Source: Thermotomaculum hydrothermale | GTDB lineage: Bacteria > Acidobacteriota > Holophagae > Thermotomaculales > Thermotomaculaceae | Reading direction: 5' to 3' | Length of the DNA stretch: 64,000 nt | Assembly (NCBI RefSeq): GCF_016592575.1 | Contig: NZ_AP017470.1 | Coordinates: forward strand, 372,001-436,000 | Shown: piece after piece, positions 1 to 9,340 of the stretch | How positions within the stretch are numbered: the first letter of the stretch is position 1 | How the letters are laid out: the number at the start of each line of letters is the position of its first letter | The notes under the pieces: model-generated | Databases searched by the model: none | What the model was told of the DNA's origin: nothing | What the model saw: the letters and a program-made list of their open reading frames with translations, nothing else | Translations under genes and position numbers: made by a program

Positions 1-897
1 ATTTATCCCGATAAGAAGATTTTAGGCATTAATTTAAAAGAATTGTTCCCTGTTCATGATTTTGTTGATAGACTTGATTTTCTCGATAGATATGTGGTTG
101 AAATAAAAGACAGACTATTTGGAGTCAGTATTGTTAAACTTTTTTCAGATAATAAGTTTAACGGATTGCTTGTGGTTTTCCAGGATTTAACCGAGATAAA
201 AAAAATGGAAAAAAAGGCTCAGTTTAAAGACAAAATGAGTGAGTTAGGTGAACTTTCAGCCTCTTTTGCACATGAGTTTAGAAATTCCCTTGCATCTATA
301 AAAGGTGCGATTCAACTGTTAAAAGAGGGTAAAGAGATGGATACAGAACTAATTCAAGTTGTTGAAAATGAAATAAACAGGTTGTCTAACGAGATAAATG
401 ATTTTTTGAGATTTGCAAGGAAGGATTATCAGAGTCCTGAGTATTCTTATATTCTCCCTCTTATAAGGGAAATTATTGAAGATTTTAAAACTCGGCTTGA
501 TAAGTCTATAAGGTTTGAATATGTTGAAGAAATAGGAGAAAAAACAAAAGTTTTCTTTGAATCAGTAAGGCTTAAAAAGGTTTTTTTTAATCTTTTAATG
601 AATGCATTAAAAGCTCTTGAGCAAGCAGAGGAAAAGAAAATTGTTGTCAGATTATATGAAAAAAGACAATATATAATTTTTGAAGTGGAAGATAGTGGTG
701 TTGGAATAAAGGACATAGACAAGTCAAAGATTTTTGAGCCTTATTACTCGGGGTTTTCCAAAGGAATTGGGATAGGGCTTGCACTTTCAAAGACTTTTAT
801 TGATGAGATGGATGGGAAAATTGATTTTGATTCTGAAGAGGGGAAAGGCTCTATTTTTAGAGTTTATCTATTAAAAGAGGGTGAAAATGGAAGGTAG
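1..897 (+). CDS. Sensor histidine kinase, 3' part (5' end outside window)
   Basis: The reading frame is open from base 1, so the start lies upstream of the window; the TTG at 43 is internal. The visible part begins in what looks like the end of a PAS domain (VVFQDLTEIKKMEKK). It continues with a HisKA box (SFAHEFRNSLASIKG, phospho-accepting His at 271-273) and a HATPase domain with N box (FFNLLMNALKAL), G1 (DSGVGI) and G2 (GIGIGLALSK). It is a complete catalytic core of the NtrB type. The 3' end overlaps the next gene, an NtrC-family regulator that should be its cognate partner. The input signal cannot be judged because the sensor part is missing. Confidence 0.9.
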   Translation: MYPDKKILGINLKELFPVHDFVDRLDFLDRYVVEIKDRLFGVSIVKLFSDNKFNGLLVVFQDLTEIKKMEKKAQFKDKMSELGELSASFAHEFRNSLASIKGAIQLLKEGKEMDTELIQVVENEINRLSNEINDFLRFARKDYQSPEYSYILPLIREIIEDFKTRLDKSIRFEYVEEIGEKTKVFFESVRLKKVFFNLLMNALKALEQAEEKKIVVRLYEKRQYIIFEVEDSGVGIKDIDKSKIFEPYYSGFSKGIGIGLALSKTFIDEMDGKIDFDSEEGKGSIFRVYLLKEGENGR

Positions 898-2254
898 AAT
901 CCTTGTAGTTGAAGACGAACATAATTTACTTCTTGTGGTGAAAAGAGCTCTTTCAAATTTAAATTGTGAGGTTGAGACAGCAACAAACGCGTCAATTGCT
1001 CAGGAATATGTTTTAAAGAAAGATTTTGACCTGATAATTTGTGATATAAAGCTTCCGGGAATGAGTGGGATTGAATTTCTTAAATGGGTTAGGGACAAGG
1101 GGATTGACTCGGAGTTTATAATTATGACTGCTTTTGCCACAACAGACACGGCAATTGAAGCGTTGAGGATGGGAGCTTGCGATTACCTGATTAAACCATT
1201 TAGCATTGACGAATTGAGGCTAATTGTTAAACGAACCCTTGATGTTAGAAGATTAAAAAAAGAAAACATACTGCTTAAAACTCAGGTTTTTCAGGATGTT
1301 AAAGAGATTGGATTAATCGGGGAAAGCGAAAAAATAAAAAAGGTAGTTAATCTTGTAAAAAAGGTTGCCCCTACAGATGCCACTGTTTTGATAACAGGAG
1401 AAAGCGGGGTGGGGAAAGAGCTTGTTGCAAAAGCAATTCATTTAAACAGTTTAAGAAAAGACAATAAATTTCTTTCTTTAAACTGTGCAGCCCTGCCTGA
1501 AACATTACTTGAATCTGAATTGTTTGGCTATGAAAAAGGGGCATTTACAGGGGCTGAAAAAGATAAACCGGGATTGTTTGAAATGGCTAATAAAGGTACT
1601 TTGTTTTTAGATGAAATAGGGGAAATGCCTTTACAGATGCAGGCGAAGCTTTTAAGGGTTTTACAAGATTTCAAGATAAGACGGTTAGGTGGTAGAGAGG
1701 ATATTAGTGTAGATGTAAGAATAATTTGCGCTACAAACAGGGATATTGAAAAAGAAGTAAAAGAGGGAAAATTTAGAGAGGACCTGTATTACAGGATAAA
1801 TGTTTTTCATATTCCAATTCCACCATTAAGGGAGAGGAGGAGTGATATTCCTATCCTTTTAAATTATTTTGTGGATAAATTTTCCAGAAAGTTAGGGATA
1901 AAAAAGCCTAATGTTTCAAAAGAATTTTTAAATTATCTTGAAAATTACCATTTTCCGGGGAATGTGAGGGAATTAGAAAACATTGTTGAAAGGGCTTTAA
2001 CAATAATGGAAGGGGATACCTTACTTCCATCGCACTTGCCGGAAAAGATTTTAACCTCTCAAAATTTTGTGCAGGAAAAGTTTGAAGTCCCTGAAGAAGG
2101 AGTTGATATTGAAAAAATCCTTGACGGTATAAGGCTTCAATACATGGAAGAGGCAATGAAAAAAACCGGTGGGAAAATGAAAGATGCTGCAAAGCTTTTA
2201 AATATGAGTTTTCGTTCTTTTAGATATTATTATCATAAATTGAAAAAAGATTAA
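887..2254 (+). CDS. Sigma-54-dependent response regulator (NtrC family)
   Basis: The order is a receiver domain with acidic pocket (VVEDE) and phospho-Asp about residue 53 (CDIKLPG), an AAA+ domain with Walker A (GESGVGKE) and the sigma-54-contacting GAFTGA loop, and a C-terminal Fis-type helix-turn-helix. About 455 aa, normal for the family. The GTG at 881 sits directly on the Shine-Dalgarno (AAAAGAGG, 873-880), so the ATG at 887 is preferred. It overlaps the upstream kinase gene by 11 bp, indicating a translationally coupled two-component pair. When phosphorylated it should activate RNA polymerase-sigma-54 at unknown promoters. No sigma-54 promoter was seen next to this pair. Confidence 0.93.
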   Translation: MEGRILVVEDEHNLLLVVKRALSNLNCEVETATNASIAQEYVLKKDFDLIICDIKLPGMSGIEFLKWVRDKGIDSEFIIMTAFATTDTAIEALRMGACDYLIKPFSIDELRLIVKRTLDVRRLKKENILLKTQVFQDVKEIGLIGESEKIKKVVNLVKKVAPTDATVLITGESGVGKELVAKAIHLNSLRKDNKFLSLNCAALPETLLESELFGYEKGAFTGAEKDKPGLFEMANKGTLFLDEIGEMPLQMQAKLLRVLQDFKIRRLGGREDISVDVRIICATNRDIEKEVKEGKFREDLYYRINVFHIPIPPLRERRSDIPILLNYFVDKFSRKLGIKKPNVSKEFLNYLENYHFPGNVRELENIVERALTIMEGDTLLPSHLPEKILTSQNFVQEKFEVPEEGVDIEKILDGIRLQYMEEAMKKTGGKMKDAAKLLNMSFRSFRYYYHKLKKD

Positions 2255-2308
2255 TAGAAAAACAAGCGAATCTTTTTAACTCCTTTATTTTTTTAGAGTA
2301 TAAAACCC

Positions 2309-2336
2309 TTTCAAAATAAAGGCTTACTGGTATAAT
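2309..2336 (+). promoter_or_regulatory. Probable sigma-70 promoter for the ExeA-like ATPase gene
   Basis: TTTCAA (2309-2314), a 16-bp spacer and a perfect TATAAT (2331-2336), ending 17 bp before the ATG at 2354. The -35 box is weak. It would drive the ATPase-ppdK pair. Confidence 0.4.
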
Positions 2337-2353
2337 AGATTTACAGGTGAACT

Positions 2354-3973
2354 ATGGATAAAAATGTAGAGAATAAAGAGAAAAAAATTCCGGCATATCT
2401 CAGGTATTGGGGGTTAAAGAAAAATCCCTTTGCACTTGCCCCAGATCCTGACATGATGTATATGAGCAGGCAGCATCAGGAATGCTTATTGCGCCTTAAA
2501 TTTACTGTTGTATCTGGCAAGGGAGGAGCTCTCTTAATCTCTGAAAATGCAGGGGATGGGAAAACAACACTGTTGAAAAAGTTTATGGAAACCATAAAAG
2601 AGGATGTTGGAACCGAGGTTAAAATAGCCTTTTTAGACCATCCAACATTATCTGTAAATGAAATGCTTGCTGAAATTGCAAGGCAGTTTGGAGTTGAGGG
2701 AATTGATGTTACAAATAAGATAAGTATTTTAAACTCAATGAAACAAAAATTGAAAGAATTAAAAGATAACGGATACAAAAATGTTGTTATTATTGACGAA
2801 GGACAGATGCTTGCCAACAACCCTGAAATGCTTCAGGAGTTAAGGATTTTAATGAACCTTGTTCACGAGGGAGAGTTTCTTTTAAGCTTTATACTATCAG
2901 GCCAGAAGCCGCTTGAGCCTGCAATTAGGAATATGCCTGAATTCTGGCAAAGGCTTCCTGTAAGGTTTTTTTTGAGAAACCTTGATTACTCTGACACAAA
3001 AAGGCTAATTCAACACAGGATTAAAATGGCTGGTGGAGATGCAAGTAAAATATTTTCCGAAACCGCTTACAAGGGGATTTACAACTTTTCTGAAGGTACC
3101 CCAAGGGTAATTCTTTCTATTGCAGACCTTGCCCTTGTTATAGGCCATTCAATGTATTCTAAAAAGATTGATTTTGCGGAAATATCCCAGGCGGCAGGGG
3201 ACATGAATAAGGGGGGAGAAAGTTATCACTACTTCAAATATCTTGACGATGAAACTGTGGATAAGCTTGAAGAGGAAAAAATAAAATGCCCATTCTGCAA
3301 CACTTTTATTGATAAAGATTTAGTTTACTGTCCCAATTGCAATTCTCTTGTTAATAAAGATGAAAACCAGAAAATGTACAAGTGTGATAGTTGTGGAATG
3401 TTAAACCTTGAAGGCCAGATGTTTTGCTCTTTTTGTGGTAATCTTCTTTTAAAAATGTGTCCTCAATGCGGATTTCACAACCCTGTGGGAAGAAAATCCT
3501 GTGAAGGGTGTGGCTATATATTTGGTGATAATGGCGGGACAAAGAATATGCTAAAACAGTTTAAAAACAGTATAATTACAAACTTTTCTAAATATACAGA
3601 TGTATCAGAAGTAAAGCATATGTTTTCAAACGAAGAGCCTTTAATGCTTGTTAAGCCTAAATTAACTTTTAAAGGCTTTTCTCCAAATTTTAAATACATT
3701 GATGGAGGAACAAAGCAAATAAAAAACTTTCACTGTTCTTTTATTCTTACAACCGGTGGGATTTCCTTTTTGGGGAAAAAAGATTCTTTTTACATTCCAT
3801 TTCACCAGATTGAAAAGATAGAAACAACAGTTGAGAAAAAGCCAAGGTTTATTGTAAGAATCAGAAATTCAGAGAAACGGATATTATTTACTCTGCCGTT
3901 TAGAGACTCTCAAAAATCGCAGTTAATAATTATCTTGAATAAATACTTATCGGGATTAAAGGAGGTTTTATGA
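2354..3973 (+). CDS. ExeA-like AAA+ ATPase with three zinc ribbons and a C-terminal PH/GRAM-like domain
   Basis: 539 aa. Residues about 15-270 are an ExeA/GspA-type AAA ATPase: the N-terminal signature (YWGLKKNPFALAPDPDMMY), an unusual Walker A (AGDGKTTLL) and Walker B (NVVIIDEGQML). Residues about 313-395 hold three successive CxxC...CxxC zinc-ribbon modules (CPFC/CPNC, CDSC/CSFC, CPQC/CEGC). The last 130 residues look like a beta-rich PH/GRAM fold (FILTTGGISFLGKKDSFYIP). ExeA relatives assemble secretion pores or partner transposases, but neither is nearby. The stop overlaps the ppdK start (ATGA), so the two are probably co-transcribed. The exact role is unknown. The ATPase call is firm; the C-terminal domain call is tentative. 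Confidence 0.75.
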   Translation: MDKNVENKEKKIPAYLRYWGLKKNPFALAPDPDMMYMSRQHQECLLRLKFTVVSGKGGALLISENAGDGKTTLLKKFMETIKEDVGTEVKIAFLDHPTLSVNEMLAEIARQFGVEGIDVTNKISILNSMKQKLKELKDNGYKNVVIIDEGQMLANNPEMLQELRILMNLVHEGEFLLSFILSGQKPLEPAIRNMPEFWQRLPVRFFLRNLDYSDTKRLIQHRIKMAGGDASKIFSETAYKGIYNFSEGTPRVILSIADLALVIGHSMYSKKIDFAEISQAAGDMNKGGESYHYFKYLDDETVDKLEEEKIKCPFCNTFIDKDLVYCPNCNSLVNKDENQKMYKCDSCGMLNLEGQMFCSFCGNLLLKMCPQCGFHNPVGRKSCEGCGYIFGDNGGTKNMLKQFKNSIITNFSKYTDVSEVKHMFSNEEPLMLVKPKLTFKGFSPNFKYIDGGTKQIKNFHCSFILTTGGISFLGKKDSFYIPFHQIEKIETTVEKKPRFIVRIRNSEKRILFTLPFRDSQKSQLIIILNKYLSGLKEVL

Positions 3974-6691
3974 CAAAGTATGTTTATTATTTTACTAAGG
4001 GCGGAGCGGAAGGCAACGCAAAAATGAAGGATTTATTAGGCGGTAAGGGAGCCAACCTTGCTGAAATGTGCAATATAGGGATTCCTGTACCCCCAGGGTT
4101 TACCATAACAACAGAAGCCTGCGTTTACTATTACAAAAATGGGGGGAAATACCCTGAAGGGCTTGAAGAACAGGTAAGGGAAAACCAAAAAAGGCTTGAG
4201 GAAGAGACTGGGAAAAAGTTTGGTGACCCTGAAAATCCTCTATTAGTATCTGTCCGTTCAGGGGCAAGGGTTTCAATGCCCGGGATGATGGATACAATAC
4301 TCAATTTAGGATTAACAGATGAAGCTGTTAAAGGTCTTGCGAAGGTTTCAGGAAATGAAAGATTTGCATACGACTCTTACAGAAGGTTTATTCAAATGTT
4401 TGGTAATGTTGCAATGAAAATCGATTCCTCTCATTTTGAGCATGAGCTTGAAAAGATGAAAAAGGAAAAGGGTGTTGAAAACGACACTGATTTAGATGCT
4501 GAAGATTTAAAAAAACTTGTGGAAAGGTTTAAGGCAATCTATAAAGAGCAGACAGGAAAGGATTTTCCTCAAAATCCGGAAGAGCAACTCTGGATTGCAA
4601 TAAACGCTGTTTTTGAATCCTGGGATAATGAAAGGGCAAAAATTTACAGAAGGATAAACGGAATTCCAGACGATTGGGGAACTGCGGTAAATGTTCAATC
4701 AATGGTATTTGGTAATTTAGGGGAAGATTCAGCAACAGGTGTTGCCTTTACAAGAGACCCAGCGACCGGAGAAAAGAGGTTTTTCGGAGAATACCTTATT
4801 AATGCGCAGGGAGAAGATGTTGTTGCAGGTATTAGAACTCCCCATCCAATAACAAAAGAGCAGGCAAAAGACAGTGGATTAACCTCTCTTGAAGAGGAAA
4901 TGCCTGAAGTTTTCAAGCAGCTTGTTGAGGTTTACCAGAAGCTTGAAAAGCATTACAGGGATATGCAGGATTTAGAGTTTACAATTGAAAGAGGGAAACT
5001 ATATCTTTTACAGACAAGAAACGGTAAGAGAACAGGCTTTGCTTCAATAAGAATTGCAGTTGATATGGTTGACGAAGGCTTGATTACGAAGGATGAAGCA
5101 ATAATGAGAATTGACCCGGCAGCTGTTACTCAATTGCTTGCCCCTGTTTTTGATAGGGAAGACAAAGAGAAGGCTTTGAAGGAAGGAAGACTCTTAACAA
5201 AAGGATTAAACGCAGGACCTGGGGCAGCAAGCGGTAGGATTGCCCTTTCCGCTGAAAAAGCTGTTGAAATGGCTAAAGATGGCGAGGTAATACTTGTTAG
5301 GATTGAAACATCTCCTGAAGACCTTGCAGGGATGGATGCTGCTGAAGGTATTTTAACAGCAAGGGGCGGAATGACCTCTCACGCTGCTGTTGTTGCAAGG
5401 GGGATGGGTAAACCATGTGTTGTTGGTGCTGGTGAGCTTGAAATAGATTACTCTAAAAAAACAGTTTCAGTTAAGGGAAAAACCTTAAAAGAGGGAGATT
5501 ACATTTCAATAGACGGAACAACTGGAGAGGTTATTGAAGGCAAATTAAAAACAATGCCCTCTGAGGTAATTCAAATACTAATCCACGGCAAAGGAAAGGT
5601 TGAAGATTCTGTAATCTGCTCAAATTATGTAAAGATAATATCCTGGGCTGAGGAATTCAAGAAGTTGGGTGTAAGAACAAACGCAGACACTCCACACGAC
5701 TCTGCAGTTGCAAGAAGTTTGGGGGCAAAGGGTATAGGGCTTTGCAGAACAGAGCATATGTTCTTTGAAGAAGACAGAATTAAGGCTGTAAGGGAGATGA
5801 TTGTTGCAAAGACAACGGAGGAAAGGGAGAAGGCTCTTGCCAAAATACTTCCAATGCAAAGAAGCGACTTTGAGGGAATCTTTGAGGCAATGGACGGACT
5901 CCCTGTTACAGTAAGGCTTTTAGACCCTCCTTTACACGAATTCTTGCCTAAAGAAGACGATGACATCAGGGAACTTGCAAAGGAATTAGGAGTAACTTTT
6001 GAGGAGTTAAAGTCAAGGGTTGAGTCTTTACATGAAATGAACCCAATGCTTGGACACAGGGGTTGCCGTCTTGGAATTACCTATCCTGAAATCTACAAAA
6101 TGCAGGTCAGGGCAATAATTGAAGCAGCAATAAACAATAAAAAGAAAGGCTTGAACCCGCTTCCTGAAATAATGATTCCACTTATTGGTTTTAAATCTGA
6201 ACTTGAATACCTTAAAAATATTTTAACTGAAGAGATAGAAAAGGTATTTGAAGAAAAGGGAGAGAGAATAGATTACCTTATGGGAACAATGATTGAGGTG
6301 CCAAGGGCTGCAATTACAGCAGACCAGATTGCAGAGATTGCTCAATTTTTCTCATTTGGAACTAACGATTTAACCCAGATGGGACTTGGCTTTTCAAGGG
6401 ACGATGCTGGGGAGTTTATCAGGATTTACATGGAGAAAAAAAATTCTTCCTCACGACCCATTCCAGAGTATAGATGTTGACGGTGTCGGTCAACTGGTAA
6501 GGATTGCCTGCGAAAAGGGAAGAAAGACAAACCCGAATTTGAAATTAGGTATATGCGGAGAGCACGGCGGAGACCCGAAATCTGTTGAATTCTGCCATAA
6601 GGTTGGGCTTAACTATGTAAGTTGTTCACCTTATAGAGTGCCTGTTGCAATAGTTGCTGCGGCACAGGCTGCTTTGAAAGAGAAAAAGTAA
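3970..6691 (+). CDS. ppdK: Pyruvate, phosphate dikinase, interrupted by a +1 frameshift
   Basis: Interconverts pyruvate + ATP + Pi and PEP + AMP + PPi. The first frame (3970-6480, 836 aa) holds the ATP-grasp region, the phospho-His domain ([13 protein letters not shown]) and most of the TIM barrel to [11 protein letters not shown]. It then leaves the family sequence at an eight-A run (6436-6443) and ends in a foreign tail. The true C-terminus, including catalytic Cys of CGEHGGDP (codon 6554-6556), continues in the +1 frame to 6691. Removing one A restores an intact protein of about 906 aa ([10 protein letters not shown]). A product ending at 6480 would lack the catalytic cysteine. Homopolymer sequencing error is likeliest; slippage or real mutation is possible. 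Start: ATG with RBS GGAGG, overlapping the ATPase stop. Confidence 0.88.
6436..6443 (+). other. Eight-A run, site of the ppdK frame change
   Basis: Upstream codons GAG AAA AAA read on in frame 1. The conserved PPDK sequence resumes as ATT CTT CCT in the next frame. Seven A residues instead of eight would give one uninterrupted frame. Poly-A runs of this length are also known slippage sites. Confidence 0.8.
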
Positions 6692-6704
6692 ATTAGTATT
6701 GGTG

Positions 6705-6737
6705 AAAGCCCCGCTTTAAAGGCGGGGTTTTCTTTTT
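6705..6737 (+). terminator. Rho-independent terminator after ppdK
   Basis: Stem CCCCGC (6709-6714) / GCGGGG (6722-6727), extended by a flanking A-tract/T-tract, followed by TTTTCTTTTTT. It separates ppdK from the PolA-like gene. Confidence 0.85.
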
Positions 6738-6746
6738 TGAGGTGAT

Positions 6747-8156
6747 ATGATTTTAGTCGATACCATTTACAAGCTTGAAAAGGCAAAAGAGAAAATCCTT
6801 AATGCCAATGTTTTAGGTGTTGATATAGAAACCTTTGACTACAAAAAAAAGGACTTTGGGACAATAAGGCTTGTTCAGGTTGCGGTTGATGATGAGGTTT
6901 ATGTGTTTGATTTATTGAAGGTGCCATTACCTGATTATTTAAAAGAGGTTTTTGAATCTAAAGAAAAAACAAAGGTTTTTCACTTTGGCTTTTTTGATAT
7001 GTCTCATTTGATAAAAAAGTATGGTTGCCGTTTTGAAAACACCTTTTGCACCTTAAACGGCACAAAGGTTTTAAGTTGCGGTCTTAATGTAAAGTATAGT
7101 TTAAAAAATGTTGCAAAAATGTTTTTAGGAGAAGAAATTGATAAAACAGAGCAACAAAGTGATTGGGGCGGAGAGTTAACAGAGTCTCAAATTGCCTATG
7201 CTTCAAAGGATGCTTCAATACTTTTAAGGCTATACAGGGTGCAATCAGAGTATATTGAGAAAAAAAAGTTAAGAAAAATAGTTAACCTTGAAAACGCTAT
7301 TCAAAGGATAGATGCCTTCAATTTTTCAGAGAGGTTTTTCCCAGAAAGTGAAAGGGTTGAAAAAGCACTGAAGGAGATAGAAGAAAACTATTTCAGAGGA
7401 TTAAATTTTAAAGAGATTGAAAAGGCAAAGAGAATTCCGCAGGTGTTAAAGGAAAAGAGGGAAGAGTACCTTTTTCTAACTAAATTAAAAGAAAAAGGAT
7501 TTTACCCTCAATTCAGGTCAAGGTGGAATACAAACGGTTTTTTTTACCAGAGAAATTACAGTGAAGGGATAAAAGACTACTTTGAGGGGGTGAAAATAGT
7601 AAAATTTTTTAACCTTGAATTGCCTGCTATCCATGCTAATGCAAGGGATTTTAAAAGTGTAGAGCTTTATTCAAGTGAAGATTTTTTCAATACGAGAGAT
7701 TTTTTGCTTTTAAAGGCGATAGGATTGAGGGACACTGATTTAATGGCTGAATACTCCCATCTTGTAAACGACTTCAGGGATAAAATCCCGGGAATTATAA
7801 GGTGGCACAAAAAAATGTTTTCTTTACTTGCGGAGAGAAAGCCTGTTAGGGTAGCAAGCGGAAAGATAATACATACCAAAAATTACCTCATAGAATATAA
7901 AGAAGGAAGAGACAAAGAGATTAGGGATAGAGAGGGTTTTATCTCTTTTCTCGTTGACGCAACTGTTTCAGATTTTATAAAAGGGTTTGTGGCATTGCTG
8001 GAAAAATCGGGGGCAAGGGTTTTGCAGGTTGATTCAAGGAAAAATTGTGTTGAGGTTTTGAATTGTGATAATAAAACTATTGAAAATGCTATTCAGAAGG
8101 CTTCAAATTTGTTTTTCAAAGAAAAACTATTTCCCCACTTTTACTCTATTGAATAA
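6747..8156 (+). CDS. DEDDy 3'-5' exonuclease fused to a reduced DNA polymerase I-like domain
   Basis: 469 aa. Residues 1-165 are an RNase D/Pol I proofreading-type exonuclease with complete motifs: Exo I D26/E28 (GVDIET), Exo II D84, Exo III Y151-xxx-D155 (YASKD). The rest resembles a pared-down family A palm. Motif A-like NARDFKSVEL (D301) is followed by a stretch like the YPG...GYVxT region, then FLVDATVSDFIK, like the FPIQGTAADIIK helix. The motif C position reads LQVDSRKN instead of LQVHDE. The O-helix motif (RxxxKxxNFG) is not recognisable. The exonuclease is probably active and the polymerase probably not. RBS GAGGTGAT precedes the ATG. It stands alone after the ppdK terminator. Confidence 0.75.
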   Translation: MILVDTIYKLEKAKEKILNANVLGVDIETFDYKKKDFGTIRLVQVAVDDEVYVFDLLKVPLPDYLKEVFESKEKTKVFHFGFFDMSHLIKKYGCRFENTFCTLNGTKVLSCGLNVKYSLKNVAKMFLGEEIDKTEQQSDWGGELTESQIAYASKDASILLRLYRVQSEYIEKKKLRKIVNLENAIQRIDAFNFSERFFPESERVEKALKEIEENYFRGLNFKEIEKAKRIPQVLKEKREEYLFLTKLKEKGFYPQFRSRWNTNGFFYQRNYSEGIKDYFEGVKIVKFFNLELPAIHANARDFKSVELYSSEDFFNTRDFLLLKAIGLRDTDLMAEYSHLVNDFRDKIPGIIRWHKKMFSLLAERKPVRVASGKIIHTKNYLIEYKEGRDKEIRDREGFISFLVDATVSDFIKGFVALLEKSGARVLQVDSRKNCVEVLNCDNKTIENAIQKASNLFFKEKLFPHFYSIE

Positions 8157-8203
8157 AACGGAGTTTTGGTTTTGGTGAGTTTTAAACCATTTTTTTATTT
8201 TTG

Positions 8204-8231
8204 TTGATAATTGATATTGTTAAGTTATACT
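8204..8231 (+). promoter_or_regulatory. Sigma-70 promoter for tsaB-rimI-lysO
   Basis: TTGATA (8204-8209), 16-bp spacer, TATACT (8226-8231), about 30 bp before the tsaB start at 8263. Confidence 0.5.
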
Positions 8232-8262
8232 TTTTTATGGATTGTTTTTTAGGGAGATTTTT

Positions 8263-8940
8263 ATGAATTGTCTCTGTTTTGATACTTCAGGTGAAAAAGG
8301 ATGTGTTGCAGTAATAAAAGACGGGAAAATTGCAGGGAGTATAGTGCTTTCCAAAATTTACGGGCACAATGAAACCTTGCTTCCATCAGCAAAGATACTT
8401 GTTGACAAATTAAATATTAAACCTGAAGAAATAAATATTGTTGGATTTGTTAGAGGCCCTGGTTCTTTTACAGGCTTGAGAATAGGTATTGCAACCGCCT
8501 ATGGAATAAATGCGGCAAATCCGAATATTGAGTTGAAAGGCTATACCTCGTTATTCCTTCATGCAAGACAGTTTTTAAAACAGGGCAAAGACACACTTGT
8601 TTTGCTTGATGCAAGAAAAAAGCAGGTTTATGCTGCATTGTTTAAAAGTAACGGAGAAAAATTCGGGTATAAGAATATTTATCCGAATGAAATTGAAAGA
8701 CTTGTTTTAGAAGCAGGGGTTGAAGATATCGTAATAACCGGTAACGGCTATTTAAAGTATAAAGAAGTGATTGATGAAAGTTTAAAAATTCAATTTAGCT
8801 ATGAACAATCTCAGGAATGCCTTGCAATACCCCTTGCAGAGGAGATATTAAATCCGTTAAATTTTGAAAAACCTTCAATTGAGCCATTGTATATCAGGAA
8901 ATCAGATGCAGAAGTCAATAGAGATAAGAAAAGAAAATAG
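8263..8940 (+). CDS. tsaB: tRNA threonylcarbamoyladenosine biosynthesis protein TsaB
   Basis: 225 aa, ASKHA-fold partner of TsaD in making t6A37 of ANN-decoding tRNAs. Recognised by the N-terminal phosphate loop region (CFDTSGEKGCVAV), the HNETLLPS segment and the hallmark RGPGSFTGLRIG, all normal for TsaB. An upstream in-frame TTG (8242) is possible, but AGGGAG (8251-8256) lies 6 bp before the ATG at 8263, which starts directly at the family N-terminus. The 3' end overlaps rimI, a common tsaB-rimI pairing. Confidence 0.93.
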   Translation: MNCLCFDTSGEKGCVAVIKDGKIAGSIVLSKIYGHNETLLPSAKILVDKLNIKPEEINIVGFVRGPGSFTGLRIGIATAYGINAANPNIELKGYTSLFLHARQFLKQGKDTLVLLDARKKQVYAALFKSNGEKFGYKNIYPNEIERLVLEAGVEDIVITGNGYLKYKEVIDESLKIQFSYEQSQECLAIPLAEEILNPLNFEKPSIEPLYIRKSDAEVNRDKKRK

Positions 8941-9340
8941 CATTTCGCAGCAGCAATTGAAGGAAATTATGGAGATTGAAAGGGCAAGTTTCAAATGCCC
9001 CTGGTCTGAATCAATGTTTTTGTCATATGGCCAGAAGTTTATCCTTGCTTATTATCAAAACAAGATAGTAGGCTATATCTGTTTTTCCACAGTTCTTGAC
9101 GAATGCCATATTTTAAATGTTGCTGTGCACCCTGATTTTAGAAAAAATGGTATTGCTCAAAAAATGATTGACGCACTTTTTGAAGAGAGAGAAAAATCAG
9201 GGATAAAATTCTATTACCTTGAAGTGAGAGTAAACAATATCCCAGCAATTAACTTTTACAAAAAAAATGGATTTAAAGAATTAGGATTAAGAAAAAAATA
9301 CTATCAGGACGGCACTGATGCTTTTGTTATGGTGAGATAG
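8906..9340 (+). CDS. rimI: Ribosomal protein S18-alanine N-acetyltransferase (RimI-type GNAT)
   Basis: 144 aa from the ATG at 8906 (MQKSIEIRKEN); the longer frame from 8864 would extend deep into tsaB. GNAT features: FxCPWSESMF near the N-terminus, acetyl-CoA loop HPDFRKNGIAQKM (motif A with RxxGIA) and the C-terminal VRVNNIPAINFYKKNGF, all typical of RimI. It overlaps tsaB by 35 bp and ends one base before lysO. Substrate specificity for S18 is inferred from family and context. Confidence 0.88.
   Translation: MQKSIEIRKENSISQQQLKEIMEIERASFKCPWSESMFLSYGQKFILAYYQNKIVGYICFSTVLDECHILNVAVHPDFRKNGIAQKMIDALFEEREKSGIKFYYLEVRVNNIPAINFYKKNGFKELGLRKKYYQDGTDAFVMVR

Noticed and set aside
6436-6443. Programmed +1 frameshift in ppdK
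   Set aside because: No known PPDK uses recoding, there is no stop-adjacent slippery context, and a parallel break at another homopolymer (purD) favours sequence error.
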